Below, one piece after another: positions 13,875-24,070 of a stretch of DNA of 34,515 nucleotides; positions within the stretch are counted from its first letter, which is position 1, and each line of letters opens with the position of its first letter. The notes beneath the pieces were generated by a model that saw only the letters and a program-made list of their open reading frames with translations, was not told the origin of the DNA and ran no database searches. Source of the DNA: Mnemiopsis leidyi (Eukaryota > Ctenophora > Tentaculata > Lobata > Bolinopsidae); the NCBI GenBank assembly GCA_000226015.1, contig JH153031.1, positions 174,256-208,770 of the forward strand. The letters run 5' to 3'. The translations under genes were made by a program, and so were the position numbers.

Positions 13875-13991
13875 TTTACCTGCTTTTAAGTACCTAGCGT
13901 TATGACATAAGCAGTGACACTTTTATAGTTCAAGTGTCTGCATACTATTACTTTTAGATTTTAAGAAAAAAAGGCGCCCTCAACAAAAACG

Positions 13992-14021
13992 GTACTATAT
14001 AGTATTGTCACTATATAGTAC
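13992..14021. repeat. Perfect 12-base-arm hairpin
   Basis: GTACTATATAGT (13992-14003) and its complement ACTATATAGTAC (14010-14021) flank a 6-base loop. It lies about 120 bases upstream of the SLC35G-like start codon. Confidence 0.85.
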
Positions 14022-15430
14022 GGGAATCAACAAAACCGCTGATCGCAACGGCACTACGGCAGGCTCTTGAGGATCTGGCGGTAAAAACAAATATGCCGGG
14101 AGGACTAAATGATAAAACAATAATACAATGCGACCTGGATACACGAGCTCTGAATATCCCTCCCCAACCCTAATGTGATTGAATCCTGTTTATAATACTG
14201 AGATAGCAGTGACAGGATATATCCAGATTTTCTCAATCTCTCTTTGTTCCTGACAAAATGTAAACAACCAGCTCTACCAGCTGTTGGTCAAATTTCGGAA
14301 ACGCGAGGCGGGATAGGCACGAATAAATGGCAGTGACTAAAAAGAAGGTTGCAAATCTGTGTGATCTGGTTCACCTCGATACAATAACATCGTACCTCAG
14401 CGCTTAGGGTATTCCCAAGCTGGTTGATTTGTATTGGCAAGGTAGACAGCTTACATGCTCGTCTAACTCCCACACGGCCAACCAATCAGATCCCAGAATC
14501 ACAATCACGTGAGTCTAGCCAACCAATCCCAGAGCTGGATTATCCTGAACCAACTCCGAGATAACTACTGACAGAATTTATTAATTGCGGCGCGGTAATG
14601 AGCGATTATGACAAGTAGGAGCTTGTCACGTGACCCAGCGTGTGTGATGGGAGTTGACGAGGAGATAGGGAGGAGTGTGACGTCACTCCAACCGGGAAAT
14701 ACAAGCGGTTATCTGCTCCCGCCAGTCCATTACCACTTTTTAAATCCTGGAATTTCTGGATAGGCTAACAGTGAGTAACAATCGATAGATCAAAATATTG
14801 GCGTATGCTCACTGATTAAGGCTGACGACTGTACTACCGATTATTCAAATTTGAATATTCATAGATCGAAAGAATGATCAAATGATCATATTGCCGCGAA
14901 CAAAGCAGTCTGGTTTGAGCTTTCTCGGTTCTTGGGTCAGCAAGAGGCATTATTGGTTATAGAAATTCTCGAGCAGGGGTATAACCTGTTTCTAGGCCAT
15001 ACTAATTTAAACAACTTTTCAAGAATCACGTTAAAAAGGAGGTTTAATAGCAGCCGGTAATAATGTTAGGGTACGTTGCAAGGCGCACGTCTACTCTCTG
15101 ATCATCGGTGTACAAGCAGGTCTGGGTGCGGGTTGTGTCCTATAAATAATGAATTTCAGGAGGGAGAGAGCTAGGGAGAGCTGTAACCCCTGATTTCCTC
15201 TCGTTAGACCGTCCCTTGTTAGATAATCAGTTAAGTCCCCATTGTTCAAGACACGTGCTTACAATACCCGCTAATTGCAGCGCTCCCTGGAGTTAAGTCT
15301 ACTAGACATGTCGCCTGTCGCACGGTCTGATTAGGTACCCCGCATCACGATCTCTACCTGAAGTATCTAATATTATTGAAATTTTCTAGATCTCTAATTC
15401 CTGGACCTGAAGTGGAAAACTCCAAATAGG

Positions 15431-15481
15431 ACTCTTAGTAGGACTTCTGCTAGGAGAACTAGAAGGAGTCCTTCTAAGAGT
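15431..15481. repeat. Imperfect hairpin rich in AGGACT and AGTCCT
   Basis: ACTCTTAG-t-AGGACT pairs with AGTCCT-t-CTAAGAGT around a loop of about 21 bases. Related AGGACT/AGACTCC words continue on both sides to about 15530, suggesting a short palindromic repeat. Confidence 0.65.
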
Positions 15482-16442
15482 AAGACTCCCTATACATAGT
15501 CTCCTAGTGGGATTCCTTCAAGACTTTTAGTGGGTAATGAGCATGCTCAGAGGTGCCTCACAAAGCTCATGGCGTAAATTAAAACGTAGATTAATAAGAT
15601 TAAACACGATTTTTTTGTTCCTCATTTCTTTGATTGCTGATTTAGTTTAAGTTAGTACATGTATAAATGTTAAAGTTAAGCGAAAGAATAAGTCCAGTTG
15701 TATAGTAATTATTAACAAGTATAGGAGAATACGTTGAACTTTCTAATCTCAAACTGATATGGCTTGAAATGAGGGAGCTGGGAGGCTATCTACAACTAGA
15801 ACACTAACTCACTAGACGAGCGAGATCCAGGTCACGATACACAAGAGCTGCTGATCCAGATCTGTCGATCTGAGCTCTTCTCCGACTGATGAGTGGGATA
15901 TCTATTGTGTGGAGGCTATACCTCTCAATACACCGCCCTATTTATCTTATTATCATTTGTAATTACCGGTAATCTATTAATTACATTCTGGTGTTAGACT
16001 ACTCCCTCTTAACTACTGGCTTGTCAAATGTCCGTCGTACTTCTGACTCGACCGGATAGATTGTACCCGTAGTATCATTACATAATCAATTGATAAACAG
16101 TTTTAAAAAGATGTAAAATCTCGAAATTAATTAATGCAATTATAAAACATTAGTGAAAATGATGAATCTGCTGAATTAGCATACTGTTATGGTTCGGAGT
16201 CTTTTTACCTTTCCGCTCTCTTTAGTATTCTCAACTTTACTTATCACCGATTCTTCAATTTAACTTAAACGGCCGACCACTCTGAGACACGTCCTCTGTG
16301 ATCCGAAACTGCTACACGATTTCTCTCTCGATCACTTCATTTCCTCAGCAAACTTTAATTCTCAGTTCTAGTTCTCTGTCTGAAGCCCAGCTTAACAGTG
16401 GACATTATATCTTTATATCCACTGTAGCTACACCACCCTCTA

Positions 16443-19400
16443 CTACAAGGGGGATAGGTTCAATCTGATGAGAGTGAAGATAGCAGTCCCCAACAGCACT
16501 AGGAAAGAGTAGGATCGGTTCAGGACGCTGCTTCTCTGAAACTTGTACTGTTCCAGGTATTCAAACACCAAGCTCTCCATCTGGAAAGTAGGTTATAAGT
16601 TATGACTGACATGTTAAGAACAGACGAACATTTTTTGGGGGAGGTACGATTCATCAAAATCTCAGTGTTTTCAGTAAAACATCCACCATTAAATGAAGAT
16701 CTTATTTCTTCCTTTTCTTACAAAATTTATTAACACATTAGGTCCGGTAAAATATTTCTTATATAATTAAATCCTGTGGTGACAAGAAACTTTAAAAGTG
16801 TTAGTACCTTCTGATCTGCCACATCTGAAGTGGAGACGAAGTGAAGATAAGCCTTGGTCTTGTCCGCCTCAGGAAGATCTAGCGGATCTGTTGGTCTGTT
16901 AAGTGCTATCTCCATCCTACCGTCCGGTTTCATACTGACCGTCCCATTCGACTCACCCATTTCGAACTACAAAATTTCTGGGGTTTATATGGATGTAATA
17001 TATTGTGTTATCGCGGTCGGAGAGAAATTTAGGATGATTTCAAGGCTACGCACGTTAAAACTTAGGACCTACCCTGAGAACAGACTCCTCTAACTTCAGG
17101 ACCAAAGTTGGAAACACGGGGTTGGTGTATTGACCGAGATACCGCTCCACGTCAGGAATAGCTGTGTCTCTGTCCGTGTTGAAAGATCTGTACTCTATGA
17201 CGCCCCGATCTTCAGGTGCAGTCTGGTCAGGTGCTGGGAACCTTCTGGGACTTGACTTCCATTTGTCGGGGAACGAGCAGGCTCCGTCACGGTCCACCCA
17301 GGGTTCTTCTATACCCATCATTACGTCGAAGAGATATCTGGGAGTTTGGATAGATCAAGTTTCGGGCATCAGGTTAACTCTTATTTTTCATTTCTGTTCA
17401 TGATCGGTCTTGATGAACTTTAAAATCTGATCAATGTGTGCAGAGAATAGGTAAGTGGACCCGGCTAATCTGACTACGACACTCACAGTTGCATTAGCAT
17501 CTGCATGTTCTTGATATCCTTATACAAGTAGCCATCTCCACTGATAACAGAGAATACTCCCATATCTAGACTTGGGATAGTGGTGATATAACTGTAGTGT
17601 CCGAATGTTGCTCCACCGTGATGGATGTAGTCGTAACCTGATTGACGGTTTTTTGTCATGGTCAAAATTTGTTGTCTTTATCATCTCGGTTGAGATGGCC
17701 ATCTTATTTGATGCAGATAAAGATCTACCTATAAAAACTTCAGTTTGTAAGTGCAACATTGCAACACTCACCTCTGTAAGTACCCAACTGGTGACCGTAT
17801 CCGTATACAGAGTCCTTGAAGGTGACAGGGAAGGTGGGTCTGCTGAGGAAGGATGGGAAGCCAGTCATCCAGATCTTGGGTTGTGTTATCTCCTTCATCA
17901 CATTTCTGAGGGATATCTTTTGTTGATTCTTAGTTGTAGAATAAGATACTCTTTCTAGAAGCTAGATAAAAATTCTATTCTCTAGCTCTAATTCTATGAC
18001 TCCCGTCGTCCTGCCTCAGAACATCGTACCCCAAAACATTTTTCACCTGGCCACAATCTCTGGGTAACAACGTTTTGGGGGCACGATGTTATCAAGCAGG
18101 AGCCAGGACGTCGGCCACCAGTTCTCTTAAGGGCTCTTAGATTCTACCAGTCATTGAGCTAACAATGAATAACACTGATGGTGCTGGTGAACAACTTGAG
18201 CTGTTTAATCAAAATAAAAAGTTCTGCCAGTGAAGTAAAAGACATGAAGCCGGAAGTAGATCAAGACAACTTATAAGTTCGAACCTAACCTGGGGAAGTG
18301 AGGAAACCGGGACTGCTATGTTTGGCAACACTCGTACCCCAGAGAAAGCTCGCTTGCGGTTGGGTTGGTTAAAAAAAGGAAACAAAAACTTACGAGTTGA
18401 GTACAGAGTCTTGTTTTCCGTTTACCGCGTCTATTATACCGATCATGTATTTCGCCATATCTCCCACTGTTGAAACTATACCTCCTGAAGTTAGACTAAG
18501 ATATATTGTTGTACCCGACTAAACTAAACCCAAAGTTTCATTTTGCTTCAGGAGTTATGTAATCGTCATAATTCGATATTCTTAAGAGGTGCAGCTATCC
18601 TGGGACCCTCCCACATGTCCTGTGCTCTAACTCGTGACAATTCGATATTATTTATGTGACCTAAGTCTGAATAATAACCGTATCGAACTTCACTTAACGA
18701 GTCACGTGCATTTTATGACTTGATCTGTAAATTCCACTTCATTGCTATACAAGCTGAATTTAAAAGAAGCAACTATAGCAAATTATATCTGCGGCTACAG
18801 TTCAAACTCTTAAAGCAGCAAAGTCTGACCTGCAGGGTTGTGAGAAGATATGTACTTCATGACATGTTTAGGTATAGGATACAGAGTTGTCTCCTGGTAG
18901 CTCTCCTGGTAGGCCTGAGAGAACTCCTCCTCTCCCAACTCATCGTACTCCTCGTCAGACACAAACATCGTCTGAGTCATCCCTAGCGGCTCGAATATTG
19001 TCTCTTTTACCTGGTGGTAATAATGTGCTGCCGTTAGTTGAATTGTAGGCACTTGGCACTGACTTATAAGAAGAATGCCAAGGTTATTATTAATAGGCGG
19101 CGGTGCAAGTTTTCAGGGCTAGAGTAGTTGACACAAGATTAACGACGACGCCGGGATCACACTGACTTACGGTCACTCACCAATTCCTCGTAAGATTTCC
19201 CCCCGAACAGTTCGACCAGGTAGCCCACCATGTCGTAAAACCAGTTGTTGTAGTAGAACCCGGTTCTCATTTCTTGTTGCTGAAGGTACAAGATACATTT
19301 GCTGTCTCATGGTACGAGATACACATGAATTGCCTTATGCACTTGATCAATTCATGTAAAATAAAGATGAAACGAGGTGTGTATACTGCTTAAATAGCAT

Positions 19401-20426
19401 AAACAGAGAAAAGTAGTAAAGTACAGAGGAAGCTGTTGAGAAAAATAAGTCACCTCCTCAAAGCGGGGAAGGTATTCTGTAACCCACTGTGCACGAGATA
19501 TGTTCCTTCCTTCGCTTAGCAACCACGGGTATGTTTTCACTCCTGTTCTGTGGATCAGTGCATCTTCTATTGTACAATAATTGTTCCTGGTGAAAAAACT
19601 TTTAGCTTTAGTGGGGTCACCAGACGCTAGGTAGTGATTCTGATATTGATAGTTAAACTCATGAGGGTGCCTTGTTGAATAATGACCTGAAGTCTCCCTG
19701 AAGTGACATTTTGATGTTTTTCTTTGCAAAAACTTCTGTTATCTTGTCTTTCCAACCGTACAGACCCTCAAATACTTGCTTTCCTGCCATGTAGCTAGTA
19801 AATCCTTTCGTTATAGATCCTATGGTAAACCTGAGGAGTTCCACTTATCGGGCAGAATTTCTAAAAACTCCCGTTTTTCAAAACGGATTAAAGAACTTTC
19901 CAATAAATGACAGTATCTTATAGGAAATCGACCATCAACTAAGGTTACTTAAGAGAAGCTCTAAGCTTTAAACAGCTGCGCGACAACTGTAATGGGAAAA
20001 GATCAGATCTTCAAGAGAGAAGATCAGATCTTACCTGGTAGCCTGTGTCATATCAATATCTTTTTCTCTGTTTGCCTTGCCAAAACTCTTGTTGATCACC
20101 ACCTTGCCGTCTTTGACTGCGCTGATAGCAAATGCAGCTGTATTCGGGTAACAGCCCTAAAATAAAACAGATCAGTGTTTCGACTTAAGTTTAATTTTGA
20201 TAGTCGACCTAGAATGCAGACATATCGGAAAGTTACTAACTAAGTTACTGACTAAGTTAGCTGTTACTGTTAGAGCTCAAGTGAGTACAATGTCAACCCT
20301 GGAAATTTAGTTTCTTACCATTACTCCTTTAATTAAACTATCGAGCAGCTTCTCGTCTATTTTGGAATCAGTCTCGGCTTCGACTCCGAACATCTGGACC
20401 ATCAACAGAAATACAAACCCAACCAT
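16443..20426 (-). CDS. Secreted/anchored beta-lactamase-like serine hydrolase, frame disrupted
   Basis: Eleven minus-strand exons: 20319-20426 (ATG at 20426), 20035-20156, 19454-19830, 19181-19279, 18830-19010, 18394-18484, 17772-17905, 17487-17637, 17073-17337, 16808-16966, 16443-16580 (stop 16445-16443). They give about 607 residues if one base of exon 3 is skipped. The N-terminus is a signal peptide (MVGFVFLLMVQMFGVEA). Family motifs of class C beta-lactamase-like hydrolases follow: the SxxK nucleophile in TIGSITKGF, HRTG, the YxN motif in FYYNNWFYDMVGYLVE, VKETIFEPLGM, STVGDMAKYM and the HHGG of the third catalytic motif. Two further exons encode a beta-rich C-terminal region, and the protein ends in a hydrophobic segment (FLVLLGTAIFTLIRLNL) that could be a membrane or GPI-anchor signal. 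Animal members are esterase- or peptidase-like and of unknown substrate. Exon 3 changes frame near 19665-19690. Confidence 0.8.
18001..18116. repeat. CCCCAGAAC-family short element, copy 1
   Basis: Lies in a hydrolase intron. It begins CCCGTCGTCCTGCCTCAGAA and ends with an imperfect complement, GCCAGGACGTCGG. Internal inverted words, CATCGTACCCCAAAAC and GTTTTGGGGGCACGATG, are also present. The copy at 23327-23492 shares the same ends and words. Confidence 0.7.
19454..19830 (-). pseudogene. Exon 3 of the hydrolase with a one-base frame disruption
   Basis: The exon starts in the frame that encodes the catalytic SITK and continues to LFNKAPS, then meets a stop. The frame one base later reads HEFNYQYQNHYLASGDPTKA, ALIHRTG and on to the donor. 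Exon length is 377; all upstream and downstream exon phases demand 376. No GT-AG intron of sensible length restores the frame without deleting conserved sequence. An assembly error, a real null allele or a programmed shift are the options; the first is most likely, because every other exon is intact. Confidence 0.7.
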
Positions 20427-23061
20427 CACAATGTCTTACCCTTCAAAGTTAAATTGAAAGAAATATTACTATAAAGTAATTATAAAACAACTCTCGGCTG
20501 TAAATTAAATTTAAGGTACGTGACCTCCCGTAGTTAGAAAAAGTCGACCAGAAGTTAAGCATGCCTACCTACATGAAAGAGAATGTCAATGAGAACTAAT
20601 AATCAAGAAACGCAAAGAGTTTGACATGAGGCGACTTTACCTGTCATTGTTAAAGCAGAGGGATAATGAAATTGAATAATGTTCACAAACATATGCAAGA
20701 ATAGTAAGCTTTGAACTTTCGCTGGTGCCATAAATAATAAACAGCTATTACCCCACCTCGCTGCATTTCGACAAGATTGGCAGATTGCACACAATGAATG
20801 AATGAATGACAATGTTGATCATGATGTGACATTTTCTTCTTATTGCATTTCACATCCCATTCTAGCCACGCCTCTTGACCGGAATTTGGAGAATTTCCTA
20901 CAATTGACCCGGAAAATTGTATGGTATCAGGAAAAGCAATATCTGTCAGAAACATCCACGGAGGAGCAACGAACTGCTCCGACTCGATAGGGAAAGCCTT
21001 TGTATAGAAAAGAGCTAATTGGATCTCACTTGTCGAGATGATATCCGTCTAAGGCTCTAATGATAACGCGATGAGGCGAGAGTCCGGCATCATTGCGACA
21101 AGATCTCACTGCAGACTTGGCAACCAAGCACTTCGGCTTAGTGCTAACTGTCCTATATTAATATAAGGTGGGCGACGTACCTTGGCGGTCTTCAGCGTAA
21201 AATCTTGACACGTTTCGACTTTAACAAGTGAAGTTGTATATGTTTTCAGACAAGAGGTCCTTGACACGCTCTAATTTAATGCCATGCGATTTTGTTTAAT
21301 AAAGAATTACCAAATATGGGGATTTTGGTTAACAATGGCAGTCACAAGAGGCCTGTCACTAATTGGCTTCAAGCCTCAGTCAGTCAGGGTCAATATTCAC
21401 ATATAAGGTGGAAGAGAAAACCGGGATCGAAATAGAAAGGACCCTGTTTCGTGACAGCCTGGCGTTGGACCCGACTTCTGAACTGCGTCATCATAGCGGG
21501 AAAATAAGATCACTCTTATGGGAATAGAAGAGAATTATTGAACAGGTGGGGAATGAATATAATTCGCTTCATTTCACGCTAAGCTGGCGGAGAATTTCCC
21601 AAAATAGAATTAGAGCTAAATTTTAAGTAGAACTTAAAGTTAAACTTAAACAACCACTGATAAATTATTACTCACTATATAACTTAATTTACTTTTGATT
21701 TTGATAAGAATGCAGCTAAAAGTACAAACTCGATAGTTTAACTTTATGGCCATAATTATTGCCAACGCGTTTGCACTATATAAATATAATTAAAATTATA
21801 GTCACTGAAACAAGAAATTCGTCCTCCCGTGTCCCGACAGTTACAAAGTCAGTCAACGGTTAAAAATGAATTCAACGATTAAAGCGAATGCTTTTAGCCA
21901 AGGCCTGAACCCACTCCGATAGTCCGACGGTTAGTACAAACTTCCAAATCCAAAACACGGACAGGTCGACAGCTCGTCAGGACGACAGGTGTCGATATTG
22001 ATAAAAAATACGACGATAATATAACGAATTAAAACGCCTTAGTCTTACTCTTAATCGTGCAACAATTACAAATTGTTGATACAATAAGACCTCAGTGTTC
22101 GAAAATTTTCTTTCAATGATTTTCTTGATTTAAATATCTAAGTTCTAACGTGAATTGCTCGGATAGAGCTCATTGAAAAAGTTTTGCCACACTTCAAATT
22201 CTATCTGCCTTTATCTAAATTTAAACCACCCTTAGATTTGAGCGGCAGTGAAGAAGTTAGTATCGGATTCGGAGTTAGAAACTCCACTGGAGTCTGGAGA
22301 TCCAACGAAGTAACAAAAAAAATACTCATAGTGACATGGCTAGGTCCAGATCCTAATCCTAATCACGGGTAACAGCATCAACTCCTCCTAATCTAATTTC
22401 AACGAGCACCAATATAATGAGCAGATTTTTGGGGCTGTAAAATTATCAATTGAATTCCATTATGAACTTCTATTGTTGGCCAAAAACTCATCTCTTCCTA
22501 AGCATTTGTGGATTTTCAGTCTCATACCGCACCCATGAATAATGCTTAGTGTGATTNNNNNNNNNNNNNNCCTCCTGCCATCATTCGTCATCAACACACC
22601 CCCCCCCCCCTTATTGATGACATCATCACAGTCGGACCCCCCCCCCCCCGGCTTATTAAAGCCAAATAGCAAAATTTGGTCTCATTTTGATCTATAATTC
22701 AGTTCAAACGACAAACGCAGTATTCCACCAAGTTTCTGGTTGTGAACGACCTCAATATATAGAGATGCTTTTGTCTTGTGAATACGATGACAAGTTGACC
22801 GTGTGCAATATTATCCGTTAACCAGAAATACCAATATATACATATATTCGTATTCATATTGTAGGTTGATAACCTACTGTCGCGGCCATCACGCGCTGTC
22901 ACGCATTTCTGGCCTGGCGACCAGAAATTCTAGACGCGCATCGCCCGTTGATATTCATATTGCTTCGTTTTCATGTGCTTATATATTTGTTTTCACATTG
23001 CTTTTAGTTTTACCCAATTTTCTTGTCTCTAGATAAAATTCTATTGCTGTTACTCCTGCAG
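20427..23061. other. Intergenic region; probable missing first exon of cysteine-rich gene A
   Basis: Lies between the start of the hydrolase gene and the first recognised exon of the cysteine-rich gene. It includes the hydrolase promoter, a 14-base gap at 22557-22570 and two poly-C runs near 22600 and 22637. A signal-peptide exon for gene A is expected here but I did not find a convincing one. Confidence 0.4.
22557..22570. other. Short assembly gap beside poly-C runs
   Basis: Fourteen unknown bases followed within 80 bases by two C homopolymers of about 11-12 bases. Base calls around here are likely less reliable. Confidence 0.95.
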
Positions 23062-23776
23062 GTGCAGCAGGATTTCAATACGAAACGTGCAACAAGCTTT
23101 TCACCGACATCCGAGACTGGACTTGCAATGAAGACAACTTGTGTTGGTACGGCTGTTTAAGGGGAAAGTGTTGGTCTCAGTGCAACGGTAGGAGCTAACA
23201 AAGTTTAATAACTTGATTCCGCAATTCTTTGACATCATAATCATTATCAATTATCATGAATAACTGATAGTATAAGTAATACTAATACTAATAGTAACAC
23301 TAATACTGAAGTACTTCAAGTTGGGGATCGAAGTCTTTCCCCAGAATATCGTGCCCCAGAACGTTGTGTCCCAGAGATTTTGCCCCAGTGACGTCCTGCT
23401 GCACAACAGACAACTTCGTTGGGGTTAGGGTCGCTGGGGGAAAATCTTAATCTGTGGGGTAAAATGTTCTGGGGCAGGACGACGGAAATCCTTTTAGTTT
23501 AGCATAGTTTAATTTTAAATCGCAGTTATAGAAGTGACACTGCCCAATTTCGGTAAAGTGATCACGTATGCTGATCATGGTATCTATAAAAGTCTCACCC
23601 CACCTGCAGGAGCTGGAACGATTGAATGGGACGGACCACCCGGGACCTGCAACACACGTTACCACCTCAATACCAACATTGAGTGGTGCTGGCTCAGTGG
23701 GGGTGTAAGCTGCCTCTCTGACTCTGATTGTAATTCTGTCAGAGACAACTCTTGTCAGGGAACCTGCTCTGTCTAA
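23062..23776 (+). CDS. Cysteine/Trp-rich secreted protein A, first exon not found
   Basis: Two exons, 23062-23187 and 23610-23776, are separated by a phase-1 intron and encode about 97 residues with 12 cysteines. The first module has C-x11-C-x5-C-x3-C-x4-C-x3-C with the signature LCWYGC...CWSQCNG. The second has C-x12-C-x7-C-x5-C-x7-C-x3-C with IEWCWLSG and a WAP-like CLSDSDC. The first exon begins after an acceptor in phase 1, as in the paralogue B, where a separate signal-peptide exon precedes it, so this protein is probably secreted as well. A polyadenylation signal AATAAA lies at 23969-23974. I do not recognise the family. Toxin, antimicrobial, mucus or matrix roles are all possible and none is shown. 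Confidence 0.65.
23327..23492. repeat. CCCCAGAAC-family short element, copy 2
   Basis: Lies in the intron of cysteine-rich gene A. Three successive words close to CGTGCCCCAGAACGTTG occur at 23338-23388. The right end GTTCTGGGGCAGGACGACGG is the complement of the left end of copy 1. Terminal inverted repeats and the two intronic insertions suggest a MITE. Confidence 0.7.
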
Positions 23777-24070
23777 ATATCACGTGATTCTTGATTGAGT
23801 TGAAATTAATCTGTGTCATGATTAAGTTGAGACAATTGTTTGCTAGTCAAAAAAGATGTTTTTCACTTCAACTTTTGTGTTCCGTAGCGCACATTTTCGC
23901 GTTTGTTTTTCAAAACTATTCTTTAAAAAATTTTTCATTAATCTCAAAACTATTCTCAAAAAATCTTGAATAAATCTCGATTAGAACTTTTACGGACTGA
24001 GACTATAATAATAAAAATTAAAAGACATTGTTACTTAGCCCCATGTGAATCAACTTAATTTTCGGGACGC

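Larger units (their letters stand above)
13875..16442. other. Upstream region of SLC35G-like gene; no other gene seen
   Basis: Lies between the start of the SLC35G-like gene and the 3' end of the hydrolase gene. It contains a perfect hairpin at 13992-14021, another at 15431-15481, and CACGTG sites near 14505, 14627 and 15252. The promoter of the transporter should be within the first few hundred bases. Confidence 0.45.

Noticed and set aside
19996..20034. Repeated GATCAGATCTT words near the exon 2 donor of the hydrolase
   Set aside because: Two copies of an 11-base word only; likely a trivial local duplication.
23654..23776. WAP four-disulphide domain in the cysteine-rich proteins
   Set aside because: CLSDSDC resembles part of a WAP core, but the adjacent CC pair and spacing are missing.
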